Below are positions 6,366 to 15,037 of a stretch of 22,061 bases of DNA, one piece after another. The position numbers and the translations under genes were made by a program. Each line of letters opens with the position of its first letter. Within the stretch, counting starts at the first letter, position 1. The notes beneath the pieces were generated by a model that saw only the letters and a list, made by a program, of their open reading frames with translations, did not search any database and had not been told where the DNA came from. The DNA comes from Spirochaetia bacterium (lineage in GTDB: Bacteria; Spirochaetota; Spirochaetia; Treponematales; Breznakiellaceae), in NCBI GenBank assembly GCA_025997755.1, contig BNVA01000014.1, positions 1-22,061 of the forward strand, written 5' to 3'.

Positions 6366-8876
6366 TTACTGCTGTTGTTTTTTTTGCTCTTTTAGATACG
6401 CCCCCAGCTTAATATCCACATGTGTTATATGCGTTATAAGCCAGCCTGCTATTTCTTGTTCCGTCCTTTTTACGAGTTCATCGGATGAACCTTTCATTAT
6501 AAGCTCATGGGCAAGATTGCGAACGGTAAGTTTAAAAGCCTCGTGCATCTTGTGATGATTTTCAAAATCAGGATATTTACTTTGTTTTTGAATCTGTTCT
6601 TCCTCAAAAAAATGTTTAATTGTATATTCAGTCAAAAAATCCAGCGCTTGTTTTAACTCATCGTTTTTCCCATTTCCCATGGCGCGAAACAGCGTATTGA
6701 TCCTTTTAAAAAGTTCTTGATGTTGAAAATCTATAAGCTCGTTGCCTATGGAAAGGGTGCGTACCCAGCGGTACTGTTTTATGGCTCCATCAACTTTAAA
6801 AAGTGAAACTTCCTTAACCAGCGCTTCTATGCGTTCCTTGTTGGTTTTGCTAAGTTCGTTTACATTATTTACCGCTTCTTCTATCTCCGTAGCGCTTATA
6901 GCCATCTCGCCTACATCTTTATTGATCTCGGTTGTGATTGATTCAAGCATACCGCCTTCACCTTTGATTTTGCGGCTTCCGTCAAGCATCTCCACCATCC
7001 TGCTCTTTACGCCTTGAGTGCTCGTGTTTACCTGCGATACCGCCTCAAGAATCTGCTTACTGCCGGCGTTTTGCTCTTCCATTGACAGCCTGATGTGAGT
7101 CTCCTGTTCCGCAACCGTTTTGATACCGGATTCTATAGCTTCAAATTTTCCAAGCACCTCGTCTGTAGATAAGGTTATTTTATTGATAGCGCCTGTGATT
7201 TTTTTTAGCGCATCGGAGATTATTTTTGATTGTTTACTGGAATTTTCCGCAAGTTTACGTATTTCATCGGCAACAACGGCAAAACCTCTGCCCGATTCTC
7301 CCGCGTGAGCCGCCTCAATCGCGGCATTCATCGAAAGAAGATTAGTCTGGCTTGCAATCCCCTGGATAACGGCGTTAATCGCCAAAAGCCCCTCGGACTC
7401 GCGGGCAATTTCGCCTATATCGGCGGCAACCCCCTGCAGACTGCTGCGCCCAACTTCGGAAGCCTGAGCCAGTACGTTCACATTCTCCTCGTTTTGTACC
7501 AGCGTCTTTGCTACTTCTTGAATACTGGCAAGCATCTGTTCTATCGCGGCAGTGGATTTTTCTACGCTTGCCGCCTGCACCGCCACTTCTTCGTTCAGTT
7601 TTCCGGCGCTTATGGTTATATTATCAACTTCTTCATTTGTTTGATTTACCGATCCGCCCTGCCGTGTAACACGCTCTTTTATACCCTTGATGTTTGAGCT
7701 TATCGCGTTTGTCTCCTGAGTCGTTGTATTCATGTTGAGCGACAGGTCATCGCCTATCTGCTCAAGAGCTGTCGCTTGATTTTTGATAACTGTTACAAGA
7801 TTCTTGATCTTCCTCATTGTTTTGTTGAAGTATTCCGCCAGATCACCAATCTCATCTTTTGAATTTATAGTGATCTGACTGGTCAAATCGCATTTGCCTG
7901 AAGAAATCTGTTTTAAGGTACCGGCAACAGTGATGATCGGTTTTGCTATAGAGCGCCCAATGAAAAATGCCACTCCAATTCCTAAAATCAATAGCACAGC
8001 CGTAACTATCAGTATGTAAAGTATAAGTTGATTGATGCCATGCATAAAATCGCTGTGGTTTACGATAATCAAAATTTTCCATAGAGTACCGCGTATAGGT
8101 TGAAAAGCGGCGATTTCATCGGAGTCAAGATACAAGTAACTGACAATACCTGAATCTTGTGTAATGACGGTACCCAAAGCTGCTGCGAAGTCAGCATACG
8201 CCTTGTTTTTTTCCGCTTCTTTTATAGGATTAAACTGGGTTAGTACAAGATTAGTATCGGGATGAGCGGTTATAACCCCCTCTTTGTTTATAATGACAAT
8301 CCGCGAATCAGGAAAATATGAATTTTCAAGGTTGAGGTTTGAGGTGATTTCCGTCAATGCGGTGGCATCCTTACGCCCGATCAGCGCACCAACCGTTTTT
8401 TTACCAGCAGAATCTGTAATGGGCACGGCAAACATAAGCACAGGTTTGTTGATAACCCTGCTTATGATAACATCGGAAACCGCCTGTTTACCGGATAGCG
8501 CCGCCATTATATAGTCACGGTTCGCAAGATCACTGGTTGTATTGTCTTTTATGTAGCGGGCAATTCCGTCCGGCGTAACAACGGCAATATCAAGAAAGCC
8601 CACCCGATCAACATCGTCGATTAAACTCGACCTTTGCGTATCCCAATCCATAGTTTTTGTACGGACGCGGGTTGCAAGCTCATTCAAAATATTCAAATCG
8701 CTGGCTATATAGCGTTGTATCAACTCGGCGCCGGCGCCAGCCTGATTTGACAGCGACTGATAGATAAGCTTTTTAATTATGTTGGATGCCATAATACTTG
8801 CCATTACACCAATAATTGCCGATATGGCAAGTACCAACACACCTATCAAAACAGACATTCTCTTTACTAATTTCAT
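6366..8876 (-). CDS. Methyl-accepting chemotaxis protein with Cache sensor and C-terminal hemerythrin domain
   Basis: This is an inner-membrane chemoreceptor of 836 residues that should signal through CheW/CheA. In order: TM1 (about 9-31), a periplasmic Cache-type domain (35-280), TM2 (about 283-307), HAMP (308-360), and a signalling coiled coil with hairpin tip [20 protein letters not shown] (508-527) followed by [16 protein letters not shown]-terminal bacteriohemerythrin domain covers about 703-830. Its seven di-iron ligands are all present with family spacing: H719, H755, E759, H774, H778, H816, D821. The receptor may thus read an outside ligand and an inside O2/redox cue. ATG 8876 overlaps the stop of the metal permease by four bases and has GAGGT upstream. 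Coupled expression with a metal transporter is suggestive, since the domain needs iron. Confidence 0.95.
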   Translation of the reverse strand: MKLVKRMSVLIGVLVLAISAIIGVMASIMASNIIKKLIYQSLSNQAGAGAELIQRYIASDLNILNELATRVRTKTMDWDTQRSSLIDDVDRVGFLDIAVVTPDGIARYIKDNTTSDLANRDYIMAALSGKQAVSDVIISRVINKPVLMFAVPITDSAGKKTVGALIGRKDATALTEITSNLNLENSYFPDSRIVIINKEGVITAHPDTNLVLTQFNPIKEAEKNKAYADFAAALGTVITQDSGIVSYLYLDSDEIAAFQPIRGTLWKILIIVNHSDFMHGINQLILYILIVTAVLLILGIGVAFFIGRSIAKPIITVAGTLKQISSGKCDLTSQITINSKDEIGDLAEYFNKTMRKIKNLVTVIKNQATALEQIGDDLSLNMNTTTQETNAISSNIKGIKERVTRQGGSVNQTNEEVDNITISAGKLNEEVAVQAASVEKSTAAIEQMLASIQEVAKTLVQNEENVNVLAQASEVGRSSLQGVAADIGEIARESEGLLAINAVIQGIASQTNLLSMNAAIEAAHAGESGRGFAVVADEIRKLAENSSKQSKIISDALKKITGAINKITLSTDEVLGKFEAIESGIKTVAEQETHIRLSMEEQNAGSKQILEAVSQVNTSTQGVKSRMVEMLDGSRKIKGEGGMLESITTEINKDVGEMAISATEIEEAVNNVNELSKTNKERIEALVKEVSLFKVDGAIKQYRWVRTLSIGNELIDFQHQELFKRINTLFRAMGNGKNDELKQALDFLTEYTIKHFFEEEQIQKQSKYPDFENHHKMHEAFKLTVRNLAHELIMKGSSDELVKRTEQEIAGWLITHITHVDIKLGAYLKEQKKQQQ

Positions 8877-9712
8877 AAATTTACCTCGAAGTTTCTATTT
8901 TTTAAGAAAATATTTACCAGCCAGAATAAAACAAATGCAATAATATTGACAATCACTATGCTTGCCCCTGTGGGCGCCGCGTATATATATGAAATAACTA
9001 TTCCTATAAAAAAACAAATTACGGAGATAACTGCGGAAAGTATCGTTACGCTTTTGAATTTTTTACAGACCCTCATAGAGGTAAGCGCGGGGAATATTAT
9101 CAAACTTGAGATGAGCATAGCGCCCATCATACGCATACCAAGTACGATGGTTATAGCTGTTAAAAAAGCAATTAGCATATTGTATATGCCTACATGGACG
9201 CCTGCGCCGCGCGCAAAAATTTCGTCAAAAGTAATGGCAAATATTTTATTGTAAAACAATACAAACAGTACCAAAATCACTGCCGCTAAAATTATGCTTA
9301 ATGTTACGTCGTTTTTGCTCATTGCAAGTATGCTGCCGAAAAGATAATTGTAAACATCGGTGTTCATTCCGGTAGTCATCGAAATGATTACAACTCCTAT
9401 AGCAAGCGAGCCTGTGGATATTAACGCTATAGCCGCGTCGCCTTTTATTTGGCTGCGCTCCCCTATCCGCAGGAGCAGAAAAGCTGCCGCTGCAACAACA
9501 GGAATAGAAATTGTAAGCGGCGCGACATTGAACGCGGTTGCTACAGCCAATGCTCCAAAACCGACATGAGATAAACCGTCTCCAATCATCGAGTATCTTT
9601 TTAAGACAAGGCTTACTCCCAATAACGCGGCGCAAAGCGAAACCAAAATTCCTACAATTACCGCACGTACAAGAAAAGTATAGGAAAACATTTCGGTTAA
9701 CGTTTTTATCAT
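8873..9712 (-). CDS. ABC-3 family metal (Zn/Mn/Fe) transport permease, ZnuB/TroC-like
   Basis: This is the membrane subunit of a divalent-metal ABC importer, 279 residues with about eight hydrophobic segments. Family marks are [15 protein letters not shown] (42-56), the region around [16 protein letters not shown], and [22 protein letters not shown], the ABC-3 core that contacts the ATPase. The start ATG 9712 overlaps the stop of a 30-codon lipoprotein remnant (ATGA), and the 3' end overlaps the chemoreceptor start. No ATPase and no complete substrate-binding protein lies next to it, although these genes normally travel together. It is either an orphan using partners encoded elsewhere or what remains of a deleted operon. 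The metal specificity cannot be assigned. Confidence 0.9.
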   Translation of the reverse strand: MIKTLTEMFSYTFLVRAVIVGILVSLCAALLGVSLVLKRYSMIGDGLSHVGFGALAVATAFNVAPLTISIPVVAAAAFLLLRIGERSQIKGDAAIALISTGSLAIGVVIISMTTGMNTDVYNYLFGSILAMSKNDVTLSIILAAVILVLFVLFYNKIFAITFDEIFARGAGVHVGIYNMLIAFLTAITIVLGMRMMGAMLISSLIIFPALTSMRVCKKFKSVTILSAVISVICFFIGIVISYIYAAPTGASIVIVNIIAFVLFWLVNIFLKNRNFEVNL

Positions 9713-9801
9713 TTTAACGCTGCCTCAAGGTTATCAATATTTTTTTTGCACCCCGAAAAGGCAAAAACTGCACCTAAGGCAACTAAAGCTGCTTTTTTCA
9801 T
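9709..9801 (-). pseudogene. Remnant of a metal-binding lipoprotein (signal peptide plus tail), 30 codons
   Basis: The frame encodes MKKAALVALGAVFAFSGC followed by [12 protein letters not shown], then TGA overlapping the permease start. The first part is a complete lipoprotein signal peptide with lipobox FSGC (Cys18). The last part resembles the C-terminal helix of ZnuA/TroA-type binding proteins (N-x-x-L-x-x-AL). Everything between is missing. The simplest reading is an in-frame internal deletion of a znuA-like gene that kept its promoter, signal and coupling to the permease. It could instead be a real micro-lipoprotein. A matching promoter lies just upstream. There is no clear ribosome site. 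Confidence 0.6.
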
Positions 9802-9816
9802 GTTTTTTCATATTAG

Positions 9817-9845
9817 ATAATACCAAAATCCGTCTGGTTAGGCAA
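9817..9845 (-). promoter_or_regulatory. Sigma70-type promoter for the permease-MCP-mnmA-neuB operon
   Basis: On the minus strand TTGCCT (9845-9840) and TATTAT (9822-9817) are separated by exactly 17 bp. Transcription would start near 9810, about nine bases before ATG 9801. This suggests a second operon starting here, although transcripts from the upstream racemase gene could read through. Confidence 0.6.
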
Positions 9846-9869
9846 TGTGAACTTTTCGGGCGGCGTGGA

Positions 9870-10682
9870 TTAAGAAAATCCTACATTGCCGCCGATTGTT
9901 ATGCTGAGTATTTTGCCGTTTTTCTTTTCGATACCGGCTTCTATTATCCCTCCGGGCTGCGTTATGGGGAGCTTTCCGGCGGTATCTTGGGCTTCTTCAA
10001 AGAAAAAGCATACGAAAGCGGCTGAACCTGACCCGCAGCTTGACTCAAAAACCAGAGTGCCTGTACGGTATACAAAAACAGCCGGAGAAAGCAGTTTTTT
10101 ATTTTCATCGTAAAACATCACGCCCAATGCTTCGGGACAAGGCTGCCCTAACTTTGTCCAAGATGACTCGGCAGCAGTTTTTATCGCAAAAAAAGTTTTT
10201 GCGTCCGGCGGGATATTACAGGCTATTATGTGCGTTATACCTTCAAAAAAGTAAACCGGCAGGGACTCTCCATTAAACGCAATAAAAGAATTTGCGTAAG
10301 GTGCAGGTAATTCTAATTTTGCATAATGAGTTTCCATATCAACTTCAACGGCGGCAGGCGCACTTGCTCCGCTTATTTCAATTTTAACAATTCCCTTTCC
10401 GTTTAAGTTTAATTGTTTTGCCGTCCAAAGTCCGAAACTGCGCGCGGCGTTTCCGCAGAATTCGCCGCCCATCATTTCAAGCCGCCAGAGCTTGTCTTTT
10501 TTTTCAGGCTCTATTATAAAACCCACTTGTTCCACTTTTAGCGTTTTATCCGCAAGCAATTCATTCGATATTCTAATACGTTCGCAGGCGGAAATATTCT
10601 GTCCGCCGGACACAAAGGCTGTGATATTTCCGGCAGGGTTTGCAATTATGATACTCTTTACGCTATTTTGTTTTGTCTGCAC
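9870..10682 (-). CDS. DapF-fold amino-acid racemase/epimerase, histidine-racemase (CntK/HisR)-like
   Basis: This is a 270-residue protein of the two-Cys, cofactor-independent epimerase fold. Both catalytic cysteines are visible: C76 in MGGEFCGNAARSFG and C216 in FESSCGSGSAAF. True diaminopimelate epimerases usually have CGNGARC and CGTGA/CGAGA. The variants here, with NPAGN (15-19), EQVGFI (51-56) and QPGG (242-245), instead resemble staphylococcal CntK and related histidine racemases, as I remember them. Treponemes studied so far use ornithine rather than DAP in peptidoglycan, which also argues against a plain DapF. The start is GTG 10682, 14 bases past the lipoprotein stop; no strong ribosome site is visible. 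It is last in the metA-hisD operon. Generic annotation as dapF is likely but may be wrong; the substrate is unproven. Confidence 0.8.
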   Translation of the reverse strand: MQTKQNSVKSIIIANPAGNITAFVSGGQNISACERIRISNELLADKTLKVEQVGFIIEPEKKDKLWRLEMMGGEFCGNAARSFGLWTAKQLNLNGKGIVKIEISGASAPAAVEVDMETHYAKLELPAPYANSFIAFNGESLPVYFFEGITHIIACNIPPDAKTFFAIKTAAESSWTKLGQPCPEALGVMFYDENKKLLSPAVFVYRTGTLVFESSCGSGSAAFVCFFFEEAQDTAGKLPITQPGGIIEAGIEKKNGKILSITIGGNVGFS

Positions 10683-10696
10683 CGTTATACGCCATC

Positions 10697-11959
10697 TTAT
10701 CTTATGTTGAAATAAAATCTTTTTATATACGCGGCACGGTTATCGGCATCTTTGTAATACTTGCTTTGCGGATATTCGCGTGTCAAACGGGTGTAACAAT
10801 CCAGCGCGGAACGTATATCACGAGCCTTTGTATTTGCCTCAAAACTCTGTCCGTAAAGCCAAAGAGCTTCGTCTGTGATTTCCGGGTAAAGCGCGGCAAG
10901 TTTATCAAGCGCCGCTATTGTTTGTTCAAAATTACCGGCTTCAAACGCGGCGCGCGCATTGTTACGCAAGTTTTCAGGATTTTCGTCCGCTGCTCTCTCT
11001 GCGTTACGCGCAATTTCCTGCGCCGCCCCGTCAACAGAATTATTTGTATCAGCGGTGACAGTCTGCGGATTGTTGTTATTTTCAACTATCACCTGCACAT
11101 AATCGTTAAGCGTTATATCTTTCAAAAAATCCTGTTTGTAAAATTTTAATGAATAATTGCCAGCTTTTTCCGCACGGAAAATAAAATTCATCTTGTTATC
11201 GTCTGTCAGCTTTGAATCATAAACTAAGCCGCGCACATTATTCTGCTCGCCAAGATAAATCCAGCCTATATCCGCAAAAGGGATTTCGACAAACTGCCCG
11301 GGAACCGCTTTTATCGTCCTTGAAAAGTTAGGCTTTTTTTCCGTATTCGTTTCGGTAGGAGGATTTCTGGCGGTAAGTACCGGCAGGGGTTTTATTGCCG
11401 CAGGAGGTTCAACTTCTTTTTCTGTAACAGGCTGTGATGGCCGTATAAAATCCGGCGGGGGGGGCGGCTTCTCCGGTTCAGGCGCTGCTTCAATGTTTTC
11501 CTCCGGCTCCGCTTCCTGCGCTATTTCCTGCGCTTCAATATTCTCGCCCTGTTGTACTTCCAAGGCGGCTTCCACCTGATCCTCAATACTATCGTCATCT
11601 ATTTTTGGATCGTCTGATAGCGGTTCGGTTTCAATTATATCGACTATTTCGGGAGGTTTATCGTTTTCTGTATTTTCTTCGGATAAAACCGGAGCGGCAA
11701 TTCTTTCAACCGGCTCATCAATAACAAAGTTGTACTCAAGGACAACGGGCAAGATCGATTCTTCCGTAAGTTTTACTATTTCCGCATTACCGGTTTCCAA
11801 GTCTTGTACATCCAAGACTTCCTCATCATTTTGTATAACTTGAATTTCTTCCGGTTTTTCGTTCAACGCATTTTCGTCTAACGTTATCGGCTTTGTTAAA
11901 CAGGAAACAAAAAGAAGGACCGTGCCGACAATCCAAATTAAAAACTTGCAGGGTTTCAT
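10697..11959 (-). CDS. Lipoprotein with acidic Pro/Glu-rich linker, beta domain and C-terminal TPR
   Basis: This is an envelope lipoprotein of 420 residues with no assigned function. A signal peptide ends in the lipobox FVSC (Cys20). Residues about 25-200 are a low-complexity acidic region rich in Glu, Pro and Ile with a PPPPP run. A beta-rich domain follows (about 215-295: PGQFVEIPFADIGWIYLG, AGNYSLKFYKQDF). Two TPR-like repeats close the protein (about 325-415: ARAAFEAGNFEQTIAALDKL, LDCYTRLTREYPQSKYY), recalling YbgF/BamD-type tails. The ATG overlaps the stop of the preceding gene by four bases, and a GGAG lies about ten bases upstream. The linker looks suited to reach across the periplasm or peptidoglycan; that is inference. 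Confidence 0.75.
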   Translation of the reverse strand: MKPCKFLIWIVGTVLLFVSCLTKPITLDENALNEKPEEIQVIQNDEEVLDVQDLETGNAEIVKLTEESILPVVLEYNFVIDEPVERIAAPVLSEENTENDKPPEIVDIIETEPLSDDPKIDDDSIEDQVEAALEVQQGENIEAQEIAQEAEPEENIEAAPEPEKPPPPPDFIRPSQPVTEKEVEPPAAIKPLPVLTARNPPTETNTEKKPNFSRTIKAVPGQFVEIPFADIGWIYLGEQNNVRGLVYDSKLTDDNKMNFIFRAEKAGNYSLKFYKQDFLKDITLNDYVQVIVENNNNPQTVTADTNNSVDGAAQEIARNAERAADENPENLRNNARAAFEAGNFEQTIAALDKLAALYPEITDEALWLYGQSFEANTKARDIRSALDCYTRLTREYPQSKYYKDADNRAAYIKRFYFNIR

Positions 11960-12381
11960 GGGACACTCTCCAGCAGGCGATCTATCTGTTTACTTAAACG
12001 CTCCCTCCACATTTCGGATGGATAGTCCGACGGATCATTCCAGAATATTTGTGCGTCCTCCGCCGTCCATTCTTTTTTTTGCTGCCGCTCAAAAAGTACA
12101 TCGGGAAGAAAATCCGGTTCGTCCGGCAAAAACACCTCGGCTTCCGGAATATTAGAAATTTGCCAAGCCTGCGGCGAAGCTGCTTTTTTTGCCTCGCTGC
12201 GGGTTATTGTCCGTGCGGCTGTAATTGAAATGATCAAAATAATAACGGCAAGTGCCGGAACGATTACAAAAACCAGCCGCACTATCCTATGGGCAAAAAG
12301 CGGCTTTAGCATCGCCGCCAATTTTTCGGCAAGACTTAAAAAAAGCCATTTTATGCTGTATAATTTCTCCCCTATACCCAT
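11956..12381 (-). CDS. Single-pass membrane protein, unknown function
   Basis: This encodes 141 residues. One strong hydrophobic segment lies at about 34-56 (IVRLVFVIVPALAVIILIIS). It is preceded by a basic amphipathic region and followed by an acidic, Trp- and Pro-containing domain (SDYPSEMWRERLSKQIDRLL near the end). I do not recognise the family. It sits 14 bases after the MATE gene and overlaps the start of the TPR lipoprotein by four bases (ATGA). This tight coupling suggests the two envelope proteins work together. No ribosome site is evident, so translation probably depends on the upstream gene. Confidence 0.7.
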   Translation of the reverse strand: MGIGEKLYSIKWLFLSLAEKLAAMLKPLFAHRIVRLVFVIVPALAVIILIISITAARTITRSEAKKAASPQAWQISNIPEAEVFLPDEPDFLPDVLFERQQKKEWTAEDAQIFWNDPSDYPSEMWRERLSKQIDRLLESVP

Positions 12382-12395
12382 TTATATTTAGCGTA

Positions 12396-13772
12396 TCACA
12401 TTGTCCCGTGTTGATAAATACATCGGTTTAGCCGTTTTATCTCAAATGACATTACTATTACGGATAGAATGATTGCTCCAAAATCCGATGCAGGCATTGC
12501 AAAAAACACGCCGGTAAGACCAAAAAACTTAGGCAGTATGTACAAAAGCGGTATGTAAAAAATTATTTGACGCGACAGGCTTAAAATAGTTCCCTGCACG
12601 GCTTTCCCTACCGACTGGAAATAATTTGATGTTATGATCTGAAAGCCGACAAATGGCAGCATGATGGTACATATACGGAGGGTGCGGATACCCATATCCA
12701 TAAGTTCGCCTTTTTCGTTGCGGAAGACGGCAATAAAAAAATTCGGAAATAACTGCATAAGCAAAAAACCGGCGCTTACAAAAATTGTAGCGCTTATGAT
12801 CGTTAGTTTATATGTTTTAAGTACACGGTCGAACTTTTTTGCCCCGTAATTATAACCTATTATAGGCTGCGCTCCCTGATTAAGCCCCTGCAATGGCATT
12901 ATGATGATAATAAGTATGCTGTAAACTATGCCCATAGATGCGACGGCAATATCACCGCCGTAAGTGTTAAGCGCATTATTCAGGATAATGTTTACAATTC
13001 CAATTGCAAACTGCATAGCAAACGGAGCAAATCCTAATGCCAGAATTGTAAGTGTTAGGCGTAATTCAAGTTTCATAAATCGCGGACGGAACCTTAGCGC
13101 CGTAAGTTTCGAGTTAAAATAATAAATAACCCATACAAAAGAAATAAACTGTGAGATAATCGTAGCCCACGCTGCACCGGCTATTCCCATTTTAAAACCA
13201 AAAATAAAAATCGGGTCTAAAATAATATTTACTACAGCGCCTATTATCTGTGTAAACATTGAGGTACGCGGATGCCCGTCGGAGCGTATAAAATGATTTA
13301 TGCCGGGACCCATCGCGCTAAAAATTCCTCCGTAAAGGATAATTTGCAGGTATGTTTTTGCAAAAGGGAAAACCGCCTCGCTTGCGCCAAGCAGGTTTAA
13401 AAGAATTTCATCTATAAAGAACAGGCTAAAAAATATAACAATCCCCGGAATCAGAAATAGCAGCGCGAATGCATGTCCCATGATCTTTTCTACATCGCCC
13501 CGTTTTCCTTCGCCTAATCTTATAGAAAAAAGCGAGTTTGCTCCCACGCCGATCAGCATGGAAGATGCCATTAGTATTAACATCGCAGGCATTGCTATTG
13601 TTATACCCGCAATTCCCAGCGGGTCTACGCCCTGTCCTACATAGATGCGATCAACGATGTTGTACAGCGCGTTTACCAGCATACCGATTATTGCCGGCAC
13701 CGAGAATTCGATAAGCAGTTTGCCTATACTGTTTGTTCCAATCCTGTCTGTTTTGTTTGTATGTTTGTCCAT
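12396..13772 (-). CDS. MATE-family multidrug/metabolite exporter
   Basis: This is an inner-membrane antiporter of 458 residues with about 12 hydrophobic segments in two MatE halves. Typical features are the opening IGKLLIEFSVPAIIGMLVNA, YNIVDRIYVGQG, and the second-half signature QGLNQGAQPIIGYNYGAK. It belongs to the prokaryotic NorM/DinF-like superfamily, which uses Na+ or H+ gradients to expel cationic compounds or metabolites. ATG 13772 is eight bases after the hisD stop with no evident ribosome site, so it is operonic. Substrate cannot be inferred. Its place between hisD and a putative amino-acid racemase may mean that it exports a metabolite rather than a drug. Confidence 0.92.
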   Translation of the reverse strand: MDKHTNKTDRIGTNSIGKLLIEFSVPAIIGMLVNALYNIVDRIYVGQGVDPLGIAGITIAMPAMLILMASSMLIGVGANSLFSIRLGEGKRGDVEKIMGHAFALLFLIPGIVIFFSLFFIDEILLNLLGASEAVFPFAKTYLQIILYGGIFSAMGPGINHFIRSDGHPRTSMFTQIIGAVVNIILDPIFIFGFKMGIAGAAWATIISQFISFVWVIYYFNSKLTALRFRPRFMKLELRLTLTILALGFAPFAMQFAIGIVNIILNNALNTYGGDIAVASMGIVYSILIIIIMPLQGLNQGAQPIIGYNYGAKKFDRVLKTYKLTIISATIFVSAGFLLMQLFPNFFIAVFRNEKGELMDMGIRTLRICTIMLPFVGFQIITSNYFQSVGKAVQGTILSLSRQIIFYIPLLYILPKFFGLTGVFFAMPASDFGAIILSVIVMSFEIKRLNRCIYQHGTM

Positions 13773-13780
13773 TAGTATAT

Positions 13781-15037
13781 TTAGCAGCGTGCGGCGGCGG
13801 CGCGGGCGTGGGCGGCCAGTCCTTCACCTAATGCTAATTCCTGTACCAGAGGTGATAGTACGGCGGCGGCTTGACGGTTCGCCGACTGCCACGTGAGAGT
13901 TTTTAAAAAGGTACCTGCCCAAACGCCGCCTGTGTAGCGGGCTGCTTTGAGTGTAGGCAGCGTATGGTTTGGTCCTGCGGCATAGTCGCCGAAAACTTCC
14001 GCCGCCCATTGACCTATGAATAGAGAACCGTAGTTACGCAGTTTTTCCGCTATTTTTTCAGACCCGGCGCAGTTAAGCTCCAAATGCTCGGGCGCACGTT
14101 TGTTTGCAAAATCTACGGCTTCTTCAATTGAGGAAACAAGGTAAACCGCCCCAAAATCCCGCCATGACGCACCTGCGACACCGGCTGTTTCCAGCGTTTT
14201 AAGCTCAAATTCAAATATTTCCAGTACTTTTTTACCTAAATCTTCGTCTGTGGTTACCAAAATCCCTTGGGCAAGGGGATCATGTTCGCTTTGGGCAAGC
14301 AGATCGCAGGCTATAAGGCGCGGATCGGCATCTTTATCCGCTATAATCATCACTTCGCTGGGACCTGCAACAAAATCTATGCCCACCTGCCCGTAACATT
14401 GGCGTTTTGCCTCGGCGACATAGCTGTTTCCGGGTCCTACGATGAGGTCTACAGGGTTAATCTGCTCCGTACCATAAGCAAACGCCGCTATTGCCTGAAC
14501 GCCGCCAAGTGCATAGATTTCACTGGCTCCGGCAATGGAAAGGGCGGCAAGTGTCTTGTTGTTGATTGACGCAGTGCCTTTTACCACAGGGGAACAGGCG
14601 GCTATGCGCGGCACTCCGGCGATTTTTGCAGGGGTTACCAGCATGAGCGCGGTGGAATAGAGCGGATAAACGCCGCCCGGTACATAGCATAGCGCGGCAT
14701 CCACCGGAATTTTTTTGTGCCCCATAGTTAAGCCGGGGAGAGGCGAAAAATCTTTTAGCTCACTTATACTTGAAAACTGTGCCTGTGCAAAATCGCTTAT
14801 GTTTTTTAACGCCGCTTTCATTGCGGAAAGCTCCGTCCCTGTTAATGAGCTTTTTGCATCTTCGATCTCTTGAAGGCTTACCCTCCAAACCGTACGGCTG
14901 GTCTTATCAAATTCCGCGCTGTACTTTTTTAAGGCGGCATCGCCATTCTGCCGTACATCATCAATTATTGTGCTGACCTTTTCGCGTAATTCCTTTTCGC
15001 TGTTTGATCTTTCCAGCGGCTCTTTAAGCGCCTTCAT
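13781..15037 (-). CDS. hisD: Histidinol dehydrogenase HisD
   Basis: It catalyses the last two steps of histidine synthesis (histidinol to histidine, two NAD+), as a zinc-dependent cytoplasmic dimer. At 418 residues it is of normal length. Motifs include GGVQAIAAFAYGT (178-190), VGPGNSYVAEAK, DFVAGPSE, LLAQSEHD with zinc ligands Q249 and H252, APEHLEL with E317 and H318, GDYAAGPNHTLPT with D351 and H358, and the C-terminal LAAHA with H410. All catalytic and metal residues are kept, so activity is expected. ATG 15037 overlaps the metA stop by four bases, and AAGGA lies six bases upstream. No other his genes are in the window. Confidence 0.96.
   Translation of the reverse strand: MKALKEPLERSNSEKELREKVSTIIDDVRQNGDAALKKYSAEFDKTSRTVWRVSLQEIEDAKSSLTGTELSAMKAALKNISDFAQAQFSSISELKDFSPLPGLTMGHKKIPVDAALCYVPGGVYPLYSTALMLVTPAKIAGVPRIAACSPVVKGTASINNKTLAALSIAGASEIYALGGVQAIAAFAYGTEQINPVDLIVGPGNSYVAEAKRQCYGQVGIDFVAGPSEVMIIADKDADPRLIACDLLAQSEHDPLAQGILVTTDEDLGKKVLEIFEFELKTLETAGVAGASWRDFGAVYLVSSIEEAVDFANKRAPEHLELNCAGSEKIAEKLRNYGSLFIGQWAAEVFGDYAAGPNHTLPTLKAARYTGGVWAGTFLKTLTWQSANRQAAAVLSPLVQELALGEGLAAHARAAAARC

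Noticed and set aside
11457..11464. Run of eight G (C in the coding strand of the TPR lipoprotein) as a phase-variation tract
   Set aside because: It encodes a proline run in a low-complexity linker and is much shorter than G13. Slippage is possible, but the case is weak.
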